9,775 nt of DNA, from the NCBI GenBank assembly GCA_018883305.1, contig VEQI01000099.1, positions 1-9,775 on the forward strand. Direction: 5' to 3'. Source of the stretch: Limnohabitans sp. (lineage in GTDB: Bacteria > Pseudomonadota > Gammaproteobacteria > Burkholderiales > Burkholderiaceae_C). The position numbers and the translations under genes were made by a program. This document shows, piece by piece, positions 1 to 7,066 of this stretch (position 1 is the stretch's first letter; each line of letters opens with the position of its first letter). Under the pieces are notes generated by a model. The model saw only the letters and a program-made list of their open reading frames with translations. It did not search any database and was not told the DNA's origin.

Positions 1-584
1 GGCTTCAAGCCGATGTTGCCATTGAAGCCCGCAGGAATGCGGATCGACCCGCCACCATCAGTGGCATGCGCCATCGGCACCACACCCGCCGCCACCATCG
101 CCGCCGTGCCAGCGGAAGAGCCACAGGTGGTGTAACGCGTGTCCCAAGGGTTGCGCGTGACATACATCGCCGGATTCTCTGCCGAGCTGCACACGCCAAA
201 TTCGGGTGTGGTGGTGCGGCCCATGAGGTTGAGACCGGCCTGTCGAAAACGCTGGGTGAGATGCGTGTCAGCGGTGGCCCGGTTGCCCTTCATGAAGAGC
301 GAGCCCATTTCCTGCAAGCGTCCCTTGAGTGTGGGGCCCAGGTCCTTCATCAGGAACGGCACACCGGCCAACGGTCCCTGCGGGTTCAGGCCATCCTTGA
401 GCGGGTCCTGCACGACATCATCAAACACTTCCACCACCGCGCTCAGCGTGGGGTTGGTGGCCGCAATGCCGGCAGCGGCCTGGTGTGCCAGCTCGGAAGG
501 CGTGACTTCGCCACGGTGAACCAGTCGCGCCAAGCCCACGGCATCTTGGGCAGCCCATTCATTCCAACTCATCGCCAACGTCAT
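1..584 (-). CDS. Amidase-signature (AS) family hydrolase, N-terminal part (runs off left edge)
   Basis: Only the first 194 residues are in the window; the reading frame is still open at base 1. The AS catalytic core is visible: the Lys of the FLMKD motif (K80), the cis-Ser in CGSSAG (S156) and the nucleophilic Ser in DGGGSIRIPAG (S180). RTTTPEFG (123-130) and TRNPWDTR (143-150) are also AS landmarks. Family members hydrolyse C-N amide bonds in the cytoplasm through a Ser-cisSer-Lys triad. Spacings K80-S156 (76) and S156-S180 (24) equal those of the complete amidase just upstream, so the two look like paralogues. The usual GGSSGG around the cis-Ser is CGSSAG here. The start at 584 is chosen because AGGA lies 8 nt upstream; an in-frame ATG four codons later (572) is the alternative. 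It follows the other amidase by 56 nt and probably shares its transcript. The AS fold is secure; substrate and integrity of the missing C-terminal half are unknown. Confidence 0.9.
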   Translation of the reverse strand, partial: MTLAMSWNEWAAQDAVGLARLVHRGEVTPSELAHQAAAGIAATNPTLSAVVEVFDDVVQDPLKDGLNPQGPLAGVPFLMKDLGPTLKGRLQEMGSLFMKGNRATADTHLTQRFRQAGLNLMGRTTTPEFGVCSSAENPAMYVTRNPWDTRYTTCGSSAGTAAMVAAGVVPMAHATDGGGSIRIPAGFNGNIGLK

Positions 585-592
585 GGCTTCGG

Positions 593-596
593 TCCT
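593..596 (-). promoter_or_regulatory. Ribosome binding site of the downstream amidase
   Basis: AGGA (minus strand) stands 8 nt before the ATG at 584. It favours that start over the in-frame ATG at 572. The 56-nt gap between the two amidase genes (585-640) holds nothing else I can support: no U-tailed hairpin and no clear promoter. Confidence 0.55.
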
Positions 597-640
597 GTCT
601 TGTGAGGCCCTCGTTCAGAGAGCAAGCATTCAATGTGAGG

Positions 641-2059
641 TCAATCCATGGCGGGACGCGCCACGCCCTGCACAGCCTCGTACGCACGCGCGGCGCGCAG
701 CACCAAGGCGTCGCCAAACATGGGGCCCACCATTTGCAAGCCGATCGGCAAACCATCGCGGGTCAGACCGCACGGCACCGTGATGGCCGGCTGCTGCGTG
801 AGGTTGAACGGGTAGCTGAAGGGGGTCCATCCCAGCATGCTCTCAGGGTCCATGGGGACCGTGCCCGCCGCGCGTGCCTCAAACGCCGGAATGGCCACCG
901 TAGGCGTCACCAGCAGGTCATAGCGCTGCATGAACTGACGCATGTGCGAGCCCAATTGACCGCGCCGCAAATGCAATTGCTGCACCTGCATGGCGCTCAG
1001 TTGTAGCCCCAGCTCAGCTTCGGCACGGAAGTCAGGGTCAGTTTGCGACTGCTGTGCAGGCGTCAGGCCTTGCCACACGCTGGCGGCGCCCAAGAACCAG
1101 AGGCCAGTGGTGATGTCCAAGGGGTCTTCAAAACCCGGGTCCACCGCATCCACCTGCGCACCCAAGGCCTGCAACACCGACACCGCCGCTTGCACGGCCG
1201 CTGCCACCTCGGGGTGAACCTCACGGGCATAGCCCAGGGTGGCCGAGTAAGCGATGCGCAGGCCGCGAACTCCATCCTCCAGGCCCACGGTGTAGTCACG
1301 TGCGTCCGCCGGCAGCGAGGTCCAGTCGCGGGCATCGGGTTGCTTGAGCACGTTCATCATCAGCGCGGCATCGCGAACGCTCATGGTGTGCGGGCCCAGA
1401 TGGGCCACGGTCCCGAAGGGGGACAAGGGATAAGCAGGCACCCGACCAAAGCTGGGCTTGAGCCCCACGTTGCCGCAGAACGCGGCGGGAATACGCACGC
1501 TGCCCGCACCATCGGTGCCCACGCTCAACGGGCCCAGGCCAGCCGCCACCGCAGCCGCCGTGCCGCCCGACGAACCACCCGGCGTGCGGTCCGTGTTCCA
1601 GGGATTGCGGGTGATGCCGGTGGCCGGCGAATTGGTCTCGCCCTTGCAGCCAAATTCAGGCGTGGTGGTCTTGCCCAGCAACACGGCACCGGCTTCACGC
1701 AAGCGTGCCGTGGCCGGTGCATCCACGTCCCAGGGTTGGGCCGGATCGATGGTGCGACTGCCACGCAACGTGGGCCAGCCACGCGTGAGGATCAAATCCT
1801 TGATGGACGCAGGCACGCCCTCCAGTGCGCCCACGGGCGCTCCTTGCGCACGATGCGATTGCCAGCGTATTTCACTCTGACGGGCACTGGCCAGGGCAGC
1901 TTCGTCATCCAGCAGGCAAAAGGCATTGATGCGCGGATTCAGACGATGCGCACGCGTGAGCACGGCCTGCGTGGCCTCGACGGGACTGGCCTGACCACTG
2001 CGGTACAAGGCTAGCAATTCATGGGCGGTGCATTGGGTGAGGTCGGTGGCAAGGGTCAT
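641..2059 (-). CDS. Amidase-signature (AS) family hydrolase, complete
   Basis: This 472-residue protein has the usual length for a single-domain AS enzyme. It carries the full cytoplasmic amide-hydrolase triad: K87 in PASIKD, cis-Ser S163 in PGGSSGG and nucleophile S187 in GTDGAGSVRIPA. Other family landmarks are GKTTTPEFG (129-137), TRNPWNTD (150-157) and a typical C-terminal segment QQPAITVPCG then LPIGLQMVG (about 422-445). No signal peptide or membrane segment is visible. The start at 2059 is supported by AGGAG six nt upstream. The gene begins 35 nt after the M81-family gene and is followed after 56 nt by a second AS gene, also starting MTLA. Position in a peptide-transporter operon suggests it cleaves an amide bond in an imported compound or in a product of the M81 enzyme; this is inference. 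AS proteins include general amidases, GatA and amide-drug hydrolases. GatA is unlikely since no gatB or gatC lies nearby. Confidence 0.94.
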   Translation of the reverse strand: MTLATDLTQCTAHELLALYRSGQASPVEATQAVLTRAHRLNPRINAFCLLDDEAALASARQSEIRWQSHRAQGAPVGALEGVPASIKDLILTRGWPTLRGSRTIDPAQPWDVDAPATARLREAGAVLLGKTTTPEFGCKGETNSPATGITRNPWNTDRTPGGSSGGTAAAVAAGLGPLSVGTDGAGSVRIPAAFCGNVGLKPSFGRVPAYPLSPFGTVAHLGPHTMSVRDAALMMNVLKQPDARDWTSLPADARDYTVGLEDGVRGLRIAYSATLGYAREVHPEVAAAVQAAVSVLQALGAQVDAVDPGFEDPLDITTGLWFLGAASVWQGLTPAQQSQTDPDFRAEAELGLQLSAMQVQQLHLRRGQLGSHMRQFMQRYDLLVTPTVAIPAFEARAAGTVPMDPESMLGWTPFSYPFNLTQQPAITVPCGLTRDGLPIGLQMVGPMFGDALVLRAARAYEAVQGVARPAMD

Positions 2060-2065
2060 CGCCTT

Positions 2066-2070
2066 CTCCT
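2066..2070 (-). promoter_or_regulatory. Ribosome binding site of the complete amidase
   Basis: A strong AGGAG (minus strand) lies 6 nt before the ATG at 2059, inside the 35-nt gap after the M81 gene. The amidase therefore has its own initiation site, unlike the M81 gene before it, which depends on an overlapping stop codon. No promoter or terminator is evident in this gap. Confidence 0.65.
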
Positions 2071-2094
2071 GAGTGAATACATGAACAATGACGG

Positions 2095-3594
2095 TCAGGG
2101 GCGCAGCCGCATGCGCGGATCCAGCCGGCGCCAGGGCAAGTCTGCCGGGTCAGCGGCCATCGGTCCGCTGGCCTTGGCCACCAGCACGCGGCTGGCAATG
2201 GGCGTGAAGTCGGCGCGGAAATGGTTGGAGCTTTTCACCACCAGCAGCTTCATCTGCTCGGGCTGGATACCCACGGCGCGGAACAGCTCGCGGTCCAGCA
2301 TCTGCATCTTGCCACTGGCCACGGCAATCAGAATGCCCTCAATCTCCAGGCAGGCACACGGGCCGATGTGCACACGCATGCCAGTCATCATCGGCCCCTT
2401 GATCTGGCACCAGTCTTCACCAATGGCGCGCACCGTGAAGCGTCCGTGCAGCGGCGGATCACTGGGCTGGCCGGTGAAAGTGGGCACGGCACGACCCAGC
2501 GCCAACTCCAGTACAGCACCCACGCCCGCCTCTTGGGCCTTGCGGGCCGCCACCGGGTCATACAGCAGGCCCAGCGCCACACGCTGCGGCCAGACATGGC
2601 CCGCCCCTTGTTGCAACAGGGCGTGCAACATGCCGGTGGTGTTGCTGTCGCCCCCCGCGCCCGGGTTGTCCTGGGTGTCCGCAATGACCACGGGGGCGGA
2701 CTGGTTCTCTGCCACCGCCATGGCTTGTTCCACCGCGTCACGCGCCAATAAAAATTCGGGCTGCCATTGCACCGGTTGGCTTACCAACGCATACAAACGC
2801 TCCACCGCCTGCTGGGCCGCACCGCCATGGCCCCAGACCACCGGTCCGCACTCAGGAAAATCCGATGCCGGAAAACCCATGCAGAAACTCAGCATGCAAC
2901 CGGTGCTGGCTTCAATGGCCGCCAGCTCTTGGTAAATCGCTTGCGCCGGTGACATCCAGGTGCTTTGCGCATTCAAGGCAATGAGAAAAGGCAAGCGGCG
3001 AGCATGCTGAACCGCACGCCGACCCTGGCGCAAATGCTCACGCAGCAACACGGCCGCACGTGCACCGGTGTCCGCCATGTCCACATGTGGATAGGTGCGA
3101 TAAGCCACCAGCGCATCCGCTAGCGCCAGCATGCGCTGCGTCACGTTGGCATGCAGATCCAGACTGGCGACGATGGGCACCGAAGGCCCCACCACGGCAC
3201 GCACACGCGCCAGCAATTCGCCCTCGCTGTCGTCAGCATGCTCGGCCACGGCCGCGCCATGCAAATCCAGATACACACCGTCCAGCCCTTGCACACACGC
3301 GGCGCGCACATCCTCCAGAATGGCCTGGCTGATGCGCTCAAAAGCCTCTTGCGTGACGTAGGAAGAAGGGGTTGCCCCGGCCCACACCGAGGGCACCAGC
3401 GCCCAGCCCTCGCGCCGCGCCGCATCAATGAACCCACCGGCAGGCAGGTTCACGCCGGTGAGTTGCTGCTGCATCGCCTGGCCACGCACAAAGGCCGGGA
3501 AACTCTCGCCGGTGTTGAAGGCAGCCCAATCTGCCAGGCTGGGGGCAAAGGTATTGGTTTCGTGCTGATAGCCAGCGAACAGGATGCGGGTCAT
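2095..3594 (-). CDS. M81 family metallopeptidase (MlrC / microcystinase C-like)
   Basis: A 499-residue protein with the two-part build of the MlrC family. The N-terminal part (about 1-290) begins MTRILFAGYQHETNTFAP, with H11-E12, and carries DLHGAAV (D110, H112), SLDLHANV (D146, H148) and TYPHVDMADTG (H170, D172). These are the likely zinc-binding and catalytic positions. The C-terminal part (about 300-499) has ADTQDNPGAGGDSNTT (305-320) and KSSNHFRADF (454-463), typical of the MlrC C-terminal domain. No signal peptide is seen, so it should be cytoplasmic. The founding member, MlrC of microcystin-degrading sphingomonads, cleaves linearised microcystin and its Adda tetrapeptide; most relatives in heterotrophs have unknown substrates. 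Its ATG overlaps the ABC ATPase stop as ATGA and has no good Shine-Dalgarno, so translation is probably coupled. Sitting between importer genes and two amidases, it likely acts on the imported compound (inference). There is no mlrA or mlrB here, so no microcystin role is claimed. Confidence 0.93.
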   Translation of the reverse strand: MTRILFAGYQHETNTFAPSLADWAAFNTGESFPAFVRGQAMQQQLTGVNLPAGGFIDAARREGWALVPSVWAGATPSSYVTQEAFERISQAILEDVRAACVQGLDGVYLDLHGAAVAEHADDSEGELLARVRAVVGPSVPIVASLDLHANVTQRMLALADALVAYRTYPHVDMADTGARAAVLLREHLRQGRRAVQHARRLPFLIALNAQSTWMSPAQAIYQELAAIEASTGCMLSFCMGFPASDFPECGPVVWGHGGAAQQAVERLYALVSQPVQWQPEFLLARDAVEQAMAVAENQSAPVVIADTQDNPGAGGDSNTTGMLHALLQQGAGHVWPQRVALGLLYDPVAARKAQEAGVGAVLELALGRAVPTFTGQPSDPPLHGRFTVRAIGEDWCQIKGPMMTGMRVHIGPCACLEIEGILIAVASGKMQMLDRELFRAVGIQPEQMKLLVVKSSNHFRADFTPIASRVLVAKASGPMAADPADLPWRRLDPRMRLRP

Positions 3595-5210
3595 GCGTGC
3601 AAGGGTTCCATGGCGGGCAGCGGCGCCGGTGCGGCATCCAGCAAGCGCCGCGTGTAGTCGTGCGTGGGCTGCGCATACACCTGGGCCGTGGGGCCTTGTT
3701 CAACCATGCGTCCCTGGTGCATCACGATGACCCGGTCGCACAACTGCGCCGCCACGCGCAAATCATGGGTGATGAACAACAGCCCCAGGCCCAAACGGTC
3801 CTGGACCTCACGCAACAGTTTGAGAATCTGCGCCTGCACGCTCACGTCCAGCGCACTCACCGCTTCATCTGCCACCAGCACTTGCGGCTTGCAAGCCAGG
3901 GCGCGGGCAATGGCCAGGCGCTGACGTTGCCCGCCACTGAATTGACTGGGGTAGCGTTTCAAGGCCTCCACCGGCAAGCGAACCTGTTGCATCAACTCGG
4001 CGGCCAGCGCCTGAGCCTGGTCTTTTGTTTGCCCAAAGTTCATGGCCCCTTCAATCAAGGATTGACCTACGGTGCGACGCGGATTGAGCGAGCGGTTAGG
4101 GTCTTGGAACACCACCTGCACCCGATGGCGCAGAGGACGCAATTGCGGCTCCGTGCGCGTGGCCACCTCGGCGTCGCCCCAATGAATGTGACCGCTGGTG
4201 GGATCGATCAGACGAATGAGGCAGCGCGCAAACGTGGACTTGCCCGATCCAGACTCACCCACAATGCCCACGGTCTCGCCCGCGCGCAAGGACAGTTCAG
4301 CCTGCGTCAATGCCACGGTGGGGCGTGAACGTCCGAGCCAGTCACGCGTGACATACGTCTTGCCCACATCCTGCCCAGCCAATTGGACTGCGCTGGTGGC
4401 AACAGGTCGAGGCGGCGGCGGCGTCATGGCCGGCACAGCAGACAGCAACTGCCGCGTGTAATCCGCACGGGGACGACGCAACACCTCGTCACGAGCCGCG
4501 CTTTCCACCACCTGGCCCTGGTTCATCACCAGCACCTGATCTGCAATCTCGGCCACCACGCCCATGTCATGCGTGATGAACAGCACCGCACTGCCCTGCT
4601 CGCGTTGCAGTTCGGCGATGAGCCGCAAAATTTCCTTTTGTGTGGTGACGTCCAGCGCCGTGGTGGGCTCATCGCAAATCAGCAGTGCCGGCTTCAAGAT
4701 CACCGCCATGGCAATCACAATGCGCTGGCGCTGGCCGCCACTCAATTGATGCGGGTAACTGCGCAGCATGCGCTCTGGCTCGGGCAGGCGCACACGCTCG
4801 AACACACGCAAAATTTCAGCGCGCCGTTGTGCGGCGGGCCAGCGGGTGTGTGTGGTCAACAACTCGTCCACCTGGTCGCCGCATGTCATCACCGGGTTGA
4901 GCGCTGTCATGGGCTCTTGAAACACCATGCCCAGGGTTTGTCCGCGCAACTCGCGCATGCGCATCGCCGAAGCATTGAGCAAAGACTCGCCATTGAGCAA
5001 AATTTCGCCGGCCACGGGCTTGAGGGCTTTGTCCAGCAAACCCATCACCGTCGTGGCCATGACCGATTTGCCAGAACCCGATTCACCTACCACGCACATC
5101 GTGCGCCCGGCCTCGATGTCCAGCGATACGTCTTGCACCGCATGCGTTCGGTCACCGCCCATGGGCAAGGCCACGGACAAACCCCGAATGCTCAACACGG
5201 CCGGACTCAT
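3591..5210 (-). CDS. Dipeptide/oligopeptide-type ABC importer ATPase, two fused nucleotide-binding domains
   Basis: A 539-residue fusion of DppD-like and DppF-like ATPases that would power the importer formed with the two permeases encoded just upstream. Domain 1 (about 1-260) has Walker A GESGSGKS (42-49), Q-loop Q98, signature LSGGQ (156-160), Walker B with DE at 180-181 and switch His214. Domain 2 (about 275-525) has Walker A GESGSGKS (318-325), Q369, FSGGQ (424-428), DE at 448-449 and His482. A proline-rich stretch PPPPRP (264-269) links them. Both domains end in the segment typical of peptide-type ATPases (ADYTRQLLSAVP; HDYTRRLLDAAP). Both sites look complete. The second Walker B continues DEAVSALD where DEPVSALD is commoner, a known variation. 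The ATG overlaps the permease stop by 4 nt and has GAGG six nt upstream; its own stop overlaps the M81 start. The architecture resembles GsiA and YejF, but substrate cannot be assigned. Confidence 0.95.
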   Translation of the reverse strand: MSPAVLSIRGLSVALPMGGDRTHAVQDVSLDIEAGRTMCVVGESGSGKSVMATTVMGLLDKALKPVAGEILLNGESLLNASAMRMRELRGQTLGMVFQEPMTALNPVMTCGDQVDELLTTHTRWPAAQRRAEILRVFERVRLPEPERMLRSYPHQLSGGQRQRIVIAMAVILKPALLICDEPTTALDVTTQKEILRLIAELQREQGSAVLFITHDMGVVAEIADQVLVMNQGQVVESAARDEVLRRPRADYTRQLLSAVPAMTPPPPRPVATSAVQLAGQDVGKTYVTRDWLGRSRPTVALTQAELSLRAGETVGIVGESGSGKSTFARCLIRLIDPTSGHIHWGDAEVATRTEPQLRPLRHRVQVVFQDPNRSLNPRRTVGQSLIEGAMNFGQTKDQAQALAAELMQQVRLPVEALKRYPSQFSGGQRQRLAIARALACKPQVLVADEAVSALDVSVQAQILKLLREVQDRLGLGLLFITHDLRVAAQLCDRVIVMHQGRMVEQGPTAQVYAQPTHDYTRRLLDAAPAPLPAMEPLHA

Positions 5211-6088
5211 GCGCCGCCTCGCTTGGCAAATTTCGGGTCCAGCACATCTCGCAGGCCATCACCCAGGAGGTTGATGGCCAGCACTGTGGGCACCAGGAAC
5301 AAGGCCGGAAACAACACGTTGCCCGGGTACTGCGTGAACTGCACACGCCCTTCGGCCATGATGTTGCCCCAGGTAGGAATGTCCGCCGGCAGGCCCAGCC
5401 CCAGAAAACTCAGAATGGCCTCGGTCAGCACCGCGCTGGCGGCAATGAACGTGCCCTGCACAATCAGGGGCGCCATGGCGTTGGGCAGGATGTGACGCAG
5501 CAGGATCACGGGCGTGGGCGTGGCCAAGGCTTTGGCGGCCTCCACAAACGGTTCCTCACGAAGGGTCAGCACCAAAGATCGCACCAGACGAGTCACTCGA
5601 GGAATCTCGGGAATGGCAATGGCCACCACCACCGTCCATAACTGTGCGCCCAGGGCAGCCACCAGCGCAATGGCCAGCAAGATGGCCGGGATGGCCATCA
5701 AGCCATCCATGAAGCGCATGAGCACGGCATCCATGGCACGGAAGTACCCCGCCAGCATGCCCAGCAAGCCGCCCACGGCCAACGCCACCAGTGCCGTGGC
5801 CAGTCCCACCAGCAATGAAATCCGGGTGCCGAACAACACGCGGCTGTAGATGTCTCGGCCGAAATTGTCGGCCCCCATCCAGAAGGTATGGGCGACGCTG
5901 CTGCCATCCAGCAAGGAGAACTCCCCCACCGCACCCGCGGCCGTATTGATGTGAGCAGAGTCCATGGCGGCAGGGTCCACGGTCCCCAGCCACGGCGCCA
6001 GCACGGCCACCATCAGCAGCACGGCCAACACACCCATGCCAAATCGCACGGCGCCATGCGCCAATAGAGAGCGAACAACCGGGGCCAT
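5207..6088 (-). CDS. Peptide-type ABC transporter permease, DppC/OppC-like
   Basis: A 293-residue inner-membrane protein that would form half of the translocation channel. A hydrophobic helix near 16-35 is followed by a periplasmic loop with the family motif MGADNFGRDIYSRVLFGTR (71-89). Further helices lie near 90-114, 128-148, 150-168, 206-228 and 257-277, as expected for a six-helix DppC-type subunit. The cytoplasmic EAA loop that docks the ATPase is FVEAAKALATP..ILLRHILPN (about 181-203). FLGLGLPADIPTWGNIMAEG (228-247) is also characteristic. The ATG at 6088 shares one base with the preceding permease stop (TGATG) and AAGGA lies 10 nt upstream. The stop overlaps the ATPase start as ATGA. 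This spacing implies coupled translation and equal expression of transporter subunits. The permease family is secure; the transported solute is not known. Confidence 0.95.
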   Translation of the reverse strand: MAPVVRSLLAHGAVRFGMGVLAVLLMVAVLAPWLGTVDPAAMDSAHINTAAGAVGEFSLLDGSSVAHTFWMGADNFGRDIYSRVLFGTRISLLVGLATALVALAVGGLLGMLAGYFRAMDAVLMRFMDGLMAIPAILLAIALVAALGAQLWTVVVAIAIPEIPRVTRLVRSLVLTLREEPFVEAAKALATPTPVILLRHILPNAMAPLIVQGTFIAASAVLTEAILSFLGLGLPADIPTWGNIMAEGRVQFTQYPGNVLFPALFLVPTVLAINLLGDGLRDVLDPKFAKRGGA

Positions 6089-7041
6089 CAGTAACGAATC
6101 CTTGGGTCAAGCCACAGGTAGCTCAGGTCCACGATCAAATTGATCAGGACATACAGCACGCTGAAAAATAGCACCACGCCCTGTATCACCGGGAAGTCGC
6201 GGTTAAGCACCGCGTCCACGGTCAATGAGCCCAGGCCAGGAATGGCATACACCGTTTCCGTGACCACCACGCCCCCAATGAGCAGTGCGACGCCAATGCC
6301 CACCACTGTCACGATGGGCACCGCCGCATTGGCCAGCGCATGACGCAGCAACACCATTCGCTCGGTCAGGCCTTTGGCGCGTGCTGTGCGAATGTAGTCT
6401 TCGGTCAGCGCTTCGGACACACTGGCGCGCGTGACACGCGCAATCAGCGCCACATAGATGGTGGCCAATGAACACCACGGCAACACCAGTTGCGTGGCCC
6501 AGGGCAACACCCCTTGCGCAGACGCACCGAACAAACGCCGATACCCCTGCACGGGCAGCCACTGCAGTTCAATGGCAAAGACATAAATCAGCACGTAGCC
6601 AATCACGAACACCGGCACCGAAAACCCGGCCACGGCAAAGCCCGACAGCACATGATCCAGCCAGCCACCCATGCGCCAGGCCGCCAGCGTGCCCAGCGGC
6701 ACAGCAATGACCAGGGCCAGCACCATGGTGCCCGCCGCCAGCGAGAGCGTGGGTTCAATGCGTTGCGCAATCAGTTCAGTGACCGGGCGATTGAGGTAGA
6801 AGGAATAACCCAGATCCCCCTGCACCACGTTGCCCAGCCAGATCATGAACTGGGTCAGCAAGGGTTTGGTCAGGCCCAGTTGTTCACGAATGCGGTCGAT
6901 GTCGTCATTGGTGGCATTGTTCCCCGCGATCACCGCTGCCGGATCCCCCGGCGTGAGCCGCAGAATCAGGAACACGATGACAGCCACCGTGAACAACACG
7001 GGGATCAGCGCCAGCAGGCGCTGCATCAGGAAACGCAGCAT
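6088..7041 (-). CDS. Peptide-type ABC transporter permease, DppB/OppB-like
   Basis: A 317-residue inner-membrane permease. It starts MLRFLMQRLLALIPVLFTVA with a first helix near 9-28, then RLTPGDPA (28-35), the usual beginning of the DppB periplasmic region. Later hydrophobic segments lie near 100-121, 132-156, 184-204, 240-260 and 286-306. The EAA loop contacting the ATPase is DYIRTARAKGLTERMVLLRH (215-234). YAIPGLGSLTVDAVLNRDFP (265-284) and the C-terminal YLWLDPRIRY are typical. Length matches DppB/OppB. It pairs with the following DppC-like subunit. It starts 25 nt after the binding-protein stop; AGGGG about 10 nt before the ATG is a weak ribosome site. No U-tailed hairpin is seen in that 25-nt gap, so read-through from the binding-protein gene is expected. 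Confidence 0.95.
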   Translation of the reverse strand: MLRFLMQRLLALIPVLFTVAVIVFLILRLTPGDPAAVIAGNNATNDDIDRIREQLGLTKPLLTQFMIWLGNVVQGDLGYSFYLNRPVTELIAQRIEPTLSLAAGTMVLALVIAVPLGTLAAWRMGGWLDHVLSGFAVAGFSVPVFVIGYVLIYVFAIELQWLPVQGYRRLFGASAQGVLPWATQLVLPWCSLATIYVALIARVTRASVSEALTEDYIRTARAKGLTERMVLLRHALANAAVPIVTVVGIGVALLIGGVVVTETVYAIPGLGSLTVDAVLNRDFPVIQGVVLFFSVLYVLINLIVDLSYLWLDPRIRY

Positions 7042-7066
7042 GGCGCGTTAGCCCCTTCAGGCCCGA

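Noticed and set aside
1043..2014. Plus-strand open frame (323 codons) opposite the complete amidase
   Set aside because: It lies wholly antisense to a protein with an intact AS triad; no motifs or initiation site support it.
2095..3594. Naming the M81 gene mlrC and the region a microcystin-degradation cluster
   Set aside because: Family resemblance only; no mlrA- or mlrB-like gene is present, and M81 proteins are widespread in bacteria not known to degrade microcystin.
4383..5495. Plus-strand open frame (370 codons) opposite the ATPase and permease genes
   Set aside because: It spans the antisense of two well-defined transporter genes, shows no recognisable domain and has shadow-like composition.
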